This document shows positions 50,376 to 58,467 of a DNA stretch of 64,000 nt, in pieces. The translations under genes and the position numbers were made by a program. This DNA is from an uncultured Rhodocyclaceae bacterium (GTDB taxonomy: Bacteria > Pseudomonadota > Gammaproteobacteria > Burkholderiales > Rhodocyclaceae), in contig CAJQTY010000001.1 in NCBI GenBank assembly GCA_907163075.1, positions 806,001-870,000 on the forward strand, given 5' to 3'. The notes beneath the pieces are model-generated. The model did not search any database. It saw only the letters and a list, made by a program, of their open reading frames with translations, and was not told the DNA's origin. Every line of letters begins with the position of its first letter. Within the stretch, counting starts at the first letter, position 1.

Positions 50376-51602
50376 TCAACCCGGCCCGCGATGAGCACGT
50401 CGCCCGACACGCAAGGCCGAAACAACGGCCAGCCCCTGGAACACGGCGACGCCGACCCACAGCGAACTGAAATTGCCGCCGTCCATGATCGGGCCGAATA
50501 TCAGCGGCGCCGTCGCCAAGCCGGTATCCAGCCCCGAATAGACGAAGCCGTAAACCCGCCCGTACGACGCCTCGCCCAGACCCTGCGTGGCCGCCTTGCG
50601 CACCAGCAGGTCACGCGACGGTCCGGCAATGCCGATGCCGAAGCCCATCGCCGCCATCAGCGGCAGCACCGCCCAGTCCGCCATCACACCGCTGGCCAGC
50701 AAAAGACTTATCGCGGCGCCGAAGGAAATGCACAGCACGATGATCTGGTCCTGGGCGCGCCGTGCCGCCAGAAAACCGCCGAGCACGATACCCGCGGCGC
50801 CGCCCAGAAGATACGCCGAGAGGCAGGAGGCCGAGGTCGCCAGCGACAGCCCGTACATCGCCTTCAAGGCCGCCGCCGAAAAGTTCTGCAAGGCGCCGAA
50901 GGCCGCTGTGATCAGGAAAAAGAAGACGAAGCACAGCAGCACCGCCGGCGAACGCAGGACGCTCAGGGTCGACACGCCGTGCCCCGCCGCCTGGCCGACC
51001 GCGAGGGCGCCTGGCGCATCGTCAAAGGTCGCACGCAGCGCGAAGAGCAGCGCCAAAGCAAGCAGCGCCAGCGCAGCCGCCGTGAAGGCGGCTGCCCGCC
51101 AGTCGGCGTGCGCGGCGACGGCTGTCATCAGGAGCGGGGCCGCGGCCCAGCCCAGATTGCCCGACAAGCCATGCACCGAGAACGCGTGCCCGAGGCGCGC
51201 TTTGGAAACGCGGCGGTTGAGAATGGTGAAATCGGCCGGATGAAATACGCTGTTGCCGGCGCCGGCGACCGCTGCGGCCAGCATCAGCATCGCGTAGTTC
51301 TGGGCGGCGCCCAGCAGTAGCCCGGACAACGCCAGCAGCAGCACGCCACCGAAGAGCACCGGTCTCGAGCCGACGCGATCGACCACCAGGCCAGCCAGTG
51401 CCTGACCGACGCCCGAGATGACGAAAAATACGGTCATCAACGCGCCGGCCTGCGTGAAATTCAGGCCAAACGCCGGCATCAGCCACGGAAAGAGCAGCGG
51501 AATGACCAGGTGGAAAAAATGGGATACGGCGTGGGCAAAGCCCACCAGCGCGATCAGTGTCGCATCGCCGCGCGCAGGGGCCGCATCGATCGACGCGTTC
51601 AT
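50376..51602 (-). CDS. MFS transporter (FSR/fosmidomycin-resistance-like)
   Basis: About 408 residues, 12 predicted membrane segments. VGFAHAVSHFFHLVIPLLFP in TM1 and GLVVDRVGSRPVLFGGVLLL (the MFS loop 2-3 motif) are clear. The first-helix HAxSHFFH pattern is typical of the FSR subgroup of drug or metabolite exporters. The ATG at 51602 has AAGGA 8 nt upstream; 51608 is an alternative. Substrate unknown. Confidence 0.85.
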   Translation of the reverse strand: MNASIDAAPARGDATLIALVGFAHAVSHFFHLVIPLLFPWLMPAFGLNFTQAGALMTVFFVISGVGQALAGLVVDRVGSRPVLFGGVLLLALSGLLLGAAQNYAMLMLAAAVAGAGNSVFHPADFTILNRRVSKARLGHAFSVHGLSGNLGWAAAPLLMTAVAAHADWRAAAFTAAALALLALALLFALRATFDDAPGALAVGQAAGHGVSTLSVLRSPAVLLCFVFFFLITAAFGALQNFSAAALKAMYGLSLATSASCLSAYLLGGAAGIVLGGFLAARRAQDQIIVLCISFGAAISLLLASGVMADWAVLPLMAAMGFGIGIAGPSRDLLVRKAATQGLGEASYGRVYGFVYSGLDTGLATAPLIFGPIMDGGNFSSLWVGVAVFQGLAVVSALRVGRRAHRGPG

Positions 51603-51825
51603 TGGCATCTTCCTTATTTCGTCATTGTGTCGCTATTGGCCGAGCCGACATAGTATTCCGATTCGCCATGAAAACGAGAGGCGACGACATGCCGACGACA
51701 GCGCTGCGGCACGGCCAGGCGAACACGGCAGATGACTCGTTGTCGAAGCCGGGTATTTGGGGCTATGCTGAACCTGTACTGCACGCACCGCCTCCTGTGG
51801 TGCCCGCCCTTCCGGGAGACCTCGC

Positions 51826-53793
51826 ATGAAACCTCACGCTTTCGTCGCCATGCCCTTCGGCACCAAGCCCGGCCACGACGGCCAGCCGATCGACTTTAAC
51901 CGGGTGTACGACGACTACATCGCGCCAGCGCTCGATACGGCCGGGTTCGAGGTTTTCCGCGCCGACCAGGAACAGCGCCCCGGCGACATCCGCACCGGCA
52001 TGTTCCAGGAACTGCTGATGGCTGACCTTGTCGTCGCCGACCTGACCCTGGACAACCCCAACGTCTGGTACGAACTCGGCGTGCGCCATGCGCTGCGCGC
52101 GCGCGGCGTGATCCTGGTGCAGGGACCGCGACCGACGCAGCCGTTCGATACCTATACCGACCGCAAGCTGCGCTACGGGCTTCAGGGCGGCGTGCCCGAC
52201 CCGGCGACGCGCGAGAATGACCGCAAGGCGCTCGTGGCAATGGCCCGCGAGACGCTGGCCGAATGGATCGGTGAGCGCGTCAGCCCGGTGTATAACCTGC
52301 TGCCCAACCTGCGCGAGCCGGACTGGAAAACGCTGCTGCTGGCGCAGTCGAACAGCTTTAACGCCGCCTACAAGGAATGGTCCAGCCGGACCGAGATTGC
52401 CCGCCAAAAGCTGCGTCCCGGTGACATTCTGGTGCTCGCCGACGAAACGCCGACACGCGCCCTGCGCATCGAGGCGAAGAGCACTGCCGGCGAGGCCTTA
52501 CTCAAGCTCAAGCACTACGACTTCGCGCTCGAGCAGTTCGAGGCCGTGCTCGCCCTCGAACCCGATCACCAACGGGCGCGCGAGAAAAAAGCCGTCTGCC
52601 TCGGCCGCCTTGGCCGCTACGAGGAGGCGCGCGAGTGGGTACGCCGCTTGACTGACGACTACCCGACCGACCCGGAGGTGTGGGCCCTGCTCGGCCGCGT
52701 CGAGAAGGACAACTGGATCGGCCGCTGGCGACAGGCGGGTGCAGACACGGCGGCACTGCGCGCGGCGGCGACGCAGGAAGATGCCGCGCTGGCCGAAGCC
52801 ATTGAGCCCTACCAGCAGGCCTTCATCGCCGACCCCGCGCATCATTACTCGGGAATCAACGCCCTGACCCTGCACCTGCTGCGCCGTCACCTCGGCGGTG
52901 AAACCAGTGCCACGGTCATCGAAAACCTGATCGGCGGCGTGCTGTGGGCCGCGCTCAGCGCCCAGGAGCGCGATCGCAAGGATTACTGGGCGCGCGCCAG
53001 CTACGCCGAACTGTGCCTGCTGGTGAATCCGCTCGACGCCGTGCGCAAGGAATACGCCGCCACCGCCGCCACCGCGAATCGCGACTGGTTTGCGCTCGAT
53101 TCCAGCCGCCAGACACTGTGCCTGCTGCGTGACCTCGAATTCCGCCCGACCGAGACCGCCGCCGCGCTCGACATCATCGACCGCGAGATCGCGCGCAGCA
53201 CGCCGCCCTTCGAGCCGCGCCAGGTGTTCCTGTTCAGCGGTCACATGATCGACGCCGCGCAGCGGCCGCAGCCCCGCTTCCCGGCCGCCAAGGAAGCCGT
53301 CGCCGCACAGAGGATCGCGGCGGCTCTTGACGCCCTCGGCGCCGGTCCCGGCGACCTGGCGCTGACCCAGGGGGCCAGCGGCGGCGATACGCTGTTCCTC
53401 GAGGCCTGCCAAGCGCGCGGCCTGCGCCTGCACCTGTTGCTGCCGCTCGAAGAACCCGCATTCATCGACCGCTCGATCCTCCCCGCTGCCGACGGCGAAA
53501 AGTGGCGCGACCGTTACTACGCCATCCGCGCCGGACTGAAGGACGCGCCGCGCATCATGCCCAACGAACTCGGCCCGCTGCCGAAGGTCGGCCGCGACCG
53601 CCTGGCCGACGCCTTCGAACGCTGCAACCTGTGGCTGCTCTACACCGCCCTGGCATGGGGTGTAGACAAGGTGCGCTTCGTCTGCCTGTGGAACGGCGAA
53701 GGCGGCGACGGCCCGGGCGGCACCGCGCACATGCACAAGGAAGTAAAGCGCCGCACCGGCCGCGTGACCTGGCTCGACACGCGGACCTTGTAG
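51826..53793 (+). CDS. Deoxyribosyltransferase/TIR-like + TPR-S + SLOG-like protein
   Basis: 655 residues in three parts. Residues ~1-115 (HAFVAMPFGTKPG, FQELLMADLVVADLTLDNPN, VWYELGVRHALRARGV) are a nucleoside-deoxyribosyltransferase/TIR-like Rossmann domain. About 130-460 is helical and matches the TRAFs-binding/TPR-S (DUF4071) type. Residues 466-655 (QVFLFSGHMIDAAQRP, LALTQGASGGDTLFLEACQA) look like a SLOG/LOG-type nucleotide-binding domain. Such fusions have been described in nucleotide-centred bacterial conflict and signalling systems; whether this one makes, cuts or senses a nucleotide is inference. Monocistronic, divergent from the MFS gene. Confidence 0.82.
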   Translation: MKPHAFVAMPFGTKPGHDGQPIDFNRVYDDYIAPALDTAGFEVFRADQEQRPGDIRTGMFQELLMADLVVADLTLDNPNVWYELGVRHALRARGVILVQGPRPTQPFDTYTDRKLRYGLQGGVPDPATRENDRKALVAMARETLAEWIGERVSPVYNLLPNLREPDWKTLLLAQSNSFNAAYKEWSSRTEIARQKLRPGDILVLADETPTRALRIEAKSTAGEALLKLKHYDFALEQFEAVLALEPDHQRAREKKAVCLGRLGRYEEAREWVRRLTDDYPTDPEVWALLGRVEKDNWIGRWRQAGADTAALRAAATQEDAALAEAIEPYQQAFIADPAHHYSGINALTLHLLRRHLGGETSATVIENLIGGVLWAALSAQERDRKDYWARASYAELCLLVNPLDAVRKEYAATAATANRDWFALDSSRQTLCLLRDLEFRPTETAAALDIIDREIARSTPPFEPRQVFLFSGHMIDAAQRPQPRFPAAKEAVAAQRIAAALDALGAGPGDLALTQGASGGDTLFLEACQARGLRLHLLLPLEEPAFIDRSILPAADGEKWRDRYYAIRAGLKDAPRIMPNELGPLPKVGRDRLADAFERCNLWLLYTALAWGVDKVRFVCLWNGEGGDGPGGTAHMHKEVKRRTGRVTWLDTRTL

Positions 53794-53805
53794 CGCGCCG
53801 GCGGC

Positions 53806-56619
53806 CTATCGTGCTGCGGCCATCCGCCGCCTGAAATAAAGCTTGATCAACTCCATGGCCACCGGCGAGGCGAAGAAAAACGGGGCCATGAACAGCCAGT
53901 CTTCGACGCTGAGCGGCACTGTATCGAAGAACGGCCGGAGGAAGGGCACGTAGATCACCATCAGCACCAGCACGAAGGAGACGCCGACAGCCCACACCAT
54001 CCAGCGGTTGGAGAAGACGCCGATGGAAAAGACGCTGTGGCGCTCCGAACGCGCAGCGAAGGCACGGATCAGCTCGGAACTGCACAGGGCGGCGAAGGCC
54101 ATGGTCTGCGCCGCCATCAGTTGGTCGGGGAAACGCTGCAGCGCGAGATAGAAGACGACGATGATCGCCAGCGCGTCGACCACTCCAACGACGGCGATGC
54201 CGATCGCCATCTCCCGGTTGATCACGTGCTCGTCCCGCGAGCGCGGCGGATACTGCATGATGTCCGGGTCGCCCTTCTCCATCCCGAGGGCCAGCGCCGG
54301 GGCGCCGTCGGTGGCCAGGTTCAGCCACAGCAGTTGCACCGGCCGCAGGGGAATCGGCAGGCCCAGCAGCATGCTGCCGAAGATGATCAGGATCTCGCCG
54401 ACATTGCAGGCGAGCAGGAAGTAGACGAACTTGCGGATGTTCGAATAGATGACCCGGCCCTGCTTGATGGCGGCAACGATGCTTGCAAAATTGTCGTCGG
54501 TAAGCACCATGTCCGCCGTCTGCTTGGCCACGTCGGTGCCGGTAATGCCCATGGCCACGCCGATATTCGCCCGCTTCAGCGCCGGCGCGTCGTTGACGCC
54601 GTCACCAGTCATCGCCACGACGTGGCCGCGCGACTTGAGGGCGTCGACGATGCGCGTCTTGTGCTGCGGCGAAACCCTGCAGCACACTTGCAGCGTGTCG
54701 GTTTTCGAGGCCAGATCGGCGTCGCTCATTTTTTCGATTTCCGGCCCGGTCAACACCCCGCCCCCAGGCGTCAGCAGGCCGATGTCGCGGGCAATGGCCA
54801 CGGCGGTATCCTTGTAGTCGCCGGTCACCATGATGCTGCGCAGCCCGGCGCCGCGCGCCACCTGCAGGGCGGCGATCACCTCGGGACGCGGCGGATCGAT
54901 CATGCCGAGCAGGCCGATGAAGACCAGACCCTTCTCCAAGTCTTGTGGAGTGATGCTCGGCGGAACCTCGCCCAGCGGACGACAGGCGACCGCCAGAACG
55001 CGCAAGGCCTGACCGGCCATGTCGCGGTTTTGTTCGAGGATCGCGGCGCGCTGCTCGGCAGTGAGCTCGACGGCGTGGCCCGCTTCCAGCGTTTGCCCGC
55101 ACAGGTCGAGGATGAGGTCGGGCGCGCCCTTGACGAAGACGATGAAAGGCAGGCCACCGAGGCCGGCAACAACGGCCTCGGCCGACGCGCCGGCAATGCG
55201 GTGCACCGTGCTCATGCGCTTGCGGTCGGAATCGAAGGGGATTTCCTGGATGCGGGGCAGCACCAGTGCGAGTTCACGACGCAGGTATCCGCTCTTGGCA
55301 GCGGCGACGACCAGGGCGCCTTCGGTTGGATCACCGAGGATTCGCCACGCGTGCTGGCCACTCTCGTCGATTTTTTCCTCCAGTTGCGCATCGTTGCAGA
55401 CCAACGCGCCGCAGAGCAGGAGCGTGGCGTCGGCGTCGCGGCGCGGATCGAATGGCGCGCTGCCGGAAAAGAAATCGCCCTGCGGACTGTAGCCCTCGCC
55501 GGTAATGCGCAGGCGCTTGCCGCCGGCCCAGGCCTGGACCACGGCCATCGCGTTCTGGGTCAGCGTACCGGTCTTGTCCGAGCACACGACGGTGGCGCAG
55601 CCGAGGGTTTCGACGGCCGGCAGCTTGCGGATCAGCGCATGGTGCTTGATCATGCGCTGCATGCCGAGAGCCAGGCAGATGGTGACGATGGCCGGCAGGC
55701 CTTCGGGAACCGCGGCAATGGCCAGACTCACGGCGGTCATGAAGAGGTTGACGATATCCTTCTGTTCGACCTCCAGATAATGCAGAAAACCACGGTCAAG
55801 AACCGTGGCCAGATGCGTATCACGGAACAGGCCGTAGATGAAGACCAGGACGCAGATGGCCAGGCACGCCGTGCCGAGTACCTTGCCCAGGTGTTCGAGC
55901 GAATTCTGCAGCGGCGTGTTCTCGGTTTCGTAGGACTGGATCATTTCGGCAATCAGGCCGATCTGCGTGTTCATGCCGGTCCCGGTGGCCAGACCCTTGC
56001 CGCGACCGTAGGAGATCAGCGTACCCATGAAGGCGGTATTGAGCCGGTCGCCCAGAGGGATGTCGCGGTCGAGCACGACGCTGGCATTTTTGTTAACCGG
56101 CTGCGATTCGCCGGTCAATGAGGCTTCCTCGATCTTGAGATTGACGCTCTCGATCAGACGCAGATCGGCCGGCACGTAGTTGCCGGCTTCCAGCAGCACA
56201 ATGTCGCCGGCGACGACCTCGCGGCCGGGAATGGTCATCTGCTGGCCCTCGCGGACAACCTGCGCAGTCGGCGCGGCCATCTTCTGCAAGGCCGCCAGGG
56301 CCTGCTCCGCCTTGGCTTCCTGGATGACCCCGACCACCGCGTTGAGCACCACGATGACCATGATGGCGATGGAATCGACGTATTCGCCGAGCCCCAGCGA
56401 AACCAGCGCGGCGATGATCAGGATGATGACCAGGTAGTTGTTGAACTGATCCCAAAGCAGCGCGAGGAACCCCGGCGGCGGCCGCTCGCTCAGCTCGTTG
56501 GCGCCGAGCCGGGCGAAGCGCTCCTGCGCTTCCGGCTGGGTCAGGCCGCGTTCGAGGTGGGTCCGGAAAGCGCTGGCAAGTTCATCGGTCTGCTTGGCAT
56601 GCGCTTCACGGTCCTGCAT
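53806..56619 (-). CDS. P-type cation-transporting ATPase (type II, Ca2+/Mg2+-like)
   Basis: 937 residues. N-terminal cation-ATPase domain ([20 protein letters not shown]), actuator TGES in [12 protein letters not shown], ion-binding TM4 motif [11 protein letters not shown], phosphorylation motif [10 protein letters not shown] and hinge [20 protein letters not shown]. It exports a divalent or alkali cation using ATP. PEGL is typical of Ca2+-type pumps, but Mn2+ or Na+ cannot be excluded. AGGAGG five bases before the ATG at 56619 decides the start. A Mn2+-riboswitch-linked exporter is nearby (57.8 kb). Confidence 0.93.
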   Translation of the reverse strand: MQDREAHAKQTDELASAFRTHLERGLTQPEAQERFARLGANELSERPPPGFLALLWDQFNNYLVIILIIAALVSLGLGEYVDSIAIMVIVVLNAVVGVIQEAKAEQALAALQKMAAPTAQVVREGQQMTIPGREVVAGDIVLLEAGNYVPADLRLIESVNLKIEEASLTGESQPVNKNASVVLDRDIPLGDRLNTAFMGTLISYGRGKGLATGTGMNTQIGLIAEMIQSYETENTPLQNSLEHLGKVLGTACLAICVLVFIYGLFRDTHLATVLDRGFLHYLEVEQKDIVNLFMTAVSLAIAAVPEGLPAIVTICLALGMQRMIKHHALIRKLPAVETLGCATVVCSDKTGTLTQNAMAVVQAWAGGKRLRITGEGYSPQGDFFSGSAPFDPRRDADATLLLCGALVCNDAQLEEKIDESGQHAWRILGDPTEGALVVAAAKSGYLRRELALVLPRIQEIPFDSDRKRMSTVHRIAGASAEAVVAGLGGLPFIVFVKGAPDLILDLCGQTLEAGHAVELTAEQRAAILEQNRDMAGQALRVLAVACRPLGEVPPSITPQDLEKGLVFIGLLGMIDPPRPEVIAALQVARGAGLRSIMVTGDYKDTAVAIARDIGLLTPGGGVLTGPEIEKMSDADLASKTDTLQVCCRVSPQHKTRIVDALKSRGHVVAMTGDGVNDAPALKRANIGVAMGITGTDVAKQTADMVLTDDNFASIVAAIKQGRVIYSNIRKFVYFLLACNVGEILIIFGSMLLGLPIPLRPVQLLWLNLATDGAPALALGMEKGDPDIMQYPPRSRDEHVINREMAIGIAVVGVVDALAIIVVFYLALQRFPDQLMAAQTMAFAALCSSELIRAFAARSERHSVFSIGVFSNRWMVWAVGVSFVLVLMVIYVPFLRPFFDTVPLSVEDWLFMAPFFFASPVAMELIKLYFRRRMAAAR

Positions 56620-56753
56620 ATCAGCCTCCTCGGAGTTCTGGCGCGACGCACCGACGTCCGCGGCGCGTCTCATGCTTCAGCTAGTATGGAGGCTCGCGAA
56701 GCCGAATACAAACCCGGCAGGCAGAATGCAGCCGGGGAAATCGGAGCATGCCC

Positions 56754-57443
56754 TCAGCCATTCTCCTCGCTGCACGAGCCGGCGCCAAACAGATCCGCCA
56801 CGTCGCCCCAGCACGATTCGGGATCGGCGCCGAGGCGCTCGATGTTCGCTTCAAACGCAGCCCACATCGCCTCAGAGACCATCTCGTAGGAATGCCCCCA
56901 GAAGTAAAATACGCCGCCCGCCCTTGCCCGTTCGTAGCGCGCCCACAAATCGGGATCGAGAAAGTGGCAGCAGGGGTCGAAGGCCATCGCGTTTTCCGGC
57001 GGGAACGGGCGCTCATGCTGGCCGGTAGTGCGCGCGTAAACGTGACCGGCCGCGCGCACCAGATCCATCACCGCTTCGCTGTAGGAGCCGAATGGATAGG
57101 CAAATCCGCGCACCGCTTGGCGGAAAAATTGCTGCAGACGCTCGCGGCCTTCGGCGATCTCGCGCCGTGCCGCCGCGACCGGCATTTGCTTAAGGTGCGG
57201 ATGCGTCAGGCTGTGGTTGGCGATCGTGAATCCCGCGTAGACGTCCTGCATCTCGTCCCACCCCAGGCGGCTCACCTCGACGCCCCGATAACTCCAGTAC
57301 GCCTGCCGCTGCCGCGCATGCAGGCCGGCGTTGAGGTTGAACGTGGCCCTGGCGCCGTGCCGCCGCAGGATATCGACGAGTCGCGCGTCGGTCGTCACGC
57401 CGTCATCCCAGCACTGTACGACGATCATCTGGCGCGTGCTCAT
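56754..57443 (-). CDS. Polysaccharide deacetylase family (NodB-like) protein
   Basis: 229 residues. The metal site is formed by VVQCWDDGVTTDARLV (catalytic and metal Asp) and IANHSLTHPHL (HxxxH). GFAYPFGSYSEAV and FYFWGHSYEM are later NodB motifs. The N-terminus has no obvious signal peptide, so it may be cytoplasmic or secreted otherwise. The ATG at 57443 has GGAGG 9 nt upstream; an upstream in-frame extension is Cys/Arg-rich and unsupported. Substrate sugar unknown. Confidence 0.87.
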   Translation of the reverse strand: MSTRQMIVVQCWDDGVTTDARLVDILRRHGARATFNLNAGLHARQRQAYWSYRGVEVSRLGWDEMQDVYAGFTIANHSLTHPHLKQMPVAAARREIAEGRERLQQFFRQAVRGFAYPFGSYSEAVMDLVRAAGHVYARTTGQHERPFPPENAMAFDPCCHFLDPDLWARYERARAGGVFYFWGHSYEMVSEAMWAAFEANIERLGADPESCWGDVADLFGAGSCSEENG

Positions 57444-57620
57444 CGGGCTCCACCTCCTCGGACCGAACGTTTGACCGCTTGCTTCACAGCATAGCAAACA
57501 GTCGGGCAGCGGAGAACGGGCAGCCACCCGTTTGCCGGAATCCGGGTTGGTGGCGCGCGAACTGGGCCCCGATTGCCCTGGAATCGACAGGAATCCGCGG
57601 CGCAGGTAGAATGCGCCCAG

Positions 57621-57727
57621 TCATTGGGGAGTAGCCGCCCTCCATCGCGAGGGGCTTGCGTCAACACACTTGACCGGTCGGTCATGGCGTCAGCGGTTTC
57701 CTGATTTGGCAAGACCTTTGACCATAG
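57621..57727 (+). ncRNA. yybP-ykoY (manganese) riboswitch
   Basis: The aptamer has the conserved TTGGGGAGTAGCC (57624-57636), the middle GCGTCAACACACTTGACC block, a hairpin around GGTCGGTCATGGCGTCAGC, and the 3' conserved GGCAAGACCTTTGACC. An imperfect 9-bp hairpin follows at about 57721-57760 (ACCATAGCG pairing with CGCTGTGGT) and may be the expression platform. It ends about 30 bp before a TMEM165/GDT1 exporter gene, the classic target. It senses Mn2+ and turns expression on at high Mn. Confidence 0.9.
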
Positions 57728-57791
57728 CGCCTTCGGACTGGCCGGAGAAGCGCTGTGGTCATTCGTTTCATTCCGGCCAAGGAGCATCGCT

Positions 57792-58367
57792 TTGGAAGCC
57801 TTCCTCATTTCGACCGGCATCGTCGCACTCGCTGAAATTGGCGACAAGACCCAGCTTCTCGCCTTCATTCTCGCCGCCAAATTTCGCAAACCACTGCCGA
57901 TTGTTGTTGGCATCCTGGTCGCAACCATCGCCAATCACTCGTTTGCCGGCGCCCTTGGTTCGTGGATCACGTCGCTCATGGGCCCGGAAACCCTGCGTTG
58001 GGTGCTTGGCGTATCCTTCATCGCGATGGCCATCTGGACGCTGATTCCCGACAAGTTCGATGCCGAGGACGCCAGGCTCACGCGCTTCGGCGTCTTCGGA
58101 ACGACACTGGTCGCCTTCTTCCTGGCCGAGATGGGCGATAAAACCCAGGTCGCGACCATCGCGCTGGCCGCCCAGTATCACGCCTTCTTTTCGGTAGTGG
58201 CCGGAACCACCCTCGGCATGATGATCGCCAACGTTCCAGCCGTTCTTCTTGGCGACAGGATCGCCCACCGCATGCCGGTCCGTCTGGTACACGCCATCGC
58301 CGCCGCCATCTTTGCACTGCTTGGTGTCGCCACCCTGCTCGGCGCCGGCGAACGATTCGGCTTTTGA
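57792..58367 (+). CDS. TMEM165/GDT1 family cation (Mn2+/Ca2+) exporter
   Basis: A 191-residue membrane protein with six segments in two inverted halves, each carrying the family motif E-x-G-D-K-T (ALAEIGDKTQ and LAEMGDKTQ). It uses TTG at 57792, with AAGGAG 7 nt upstream. Placed under a yybP-ykoY riboswitch, so manganese efflux is the likely role. It reads in the opposite direction to the P-type ATPase and deacetylase genes. Confidence 0.92.
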   Translation: MEAFLISTGIVALAEIGDKTQLLAFILAAKFRKPLPIVVGILVATIANHSFAGALGSWITSLMGPETLRWVLGVSFIAMAIWTLIPDKFDAEDARLTRFGVFGTTLVAFFLAEMGDKTQVATIALAAQYHAFFSVVAGTTLGMMIANVPAVLLGDRIAHRMPVRLVHAIAAAIFALLGVATLLGAGERFGF

Positions 58368-58467
58368 TGCGCTCTCGGGACCATTGACCGCCCCTGGCGA
58401 GCCTGGGAGAGCCACGGCGTGTGCTCAACGCGAGCGGCGATAAAGTCTCGATTGAATCGTATGGATT

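Noticed and set aside
50224-50460. Small minus frame between DUF3567 and the MFS gene
   Set aside because: Overlaps both neighbours, Cys/Arg-rich, no ribosome binding site at a credible start.
52498-53736. 412-codon frame opposite the TPR-S/SLOG-like gene
   Set aside because: Antisense shadow; no family features and no start signal.
54037-56121. 694-codon frame opposite the P-type ATPase
   Set aside because: His/Asp/Gln-rich antisense shadow without any domain; the minus-strand ATPase has all catalytic motifs.
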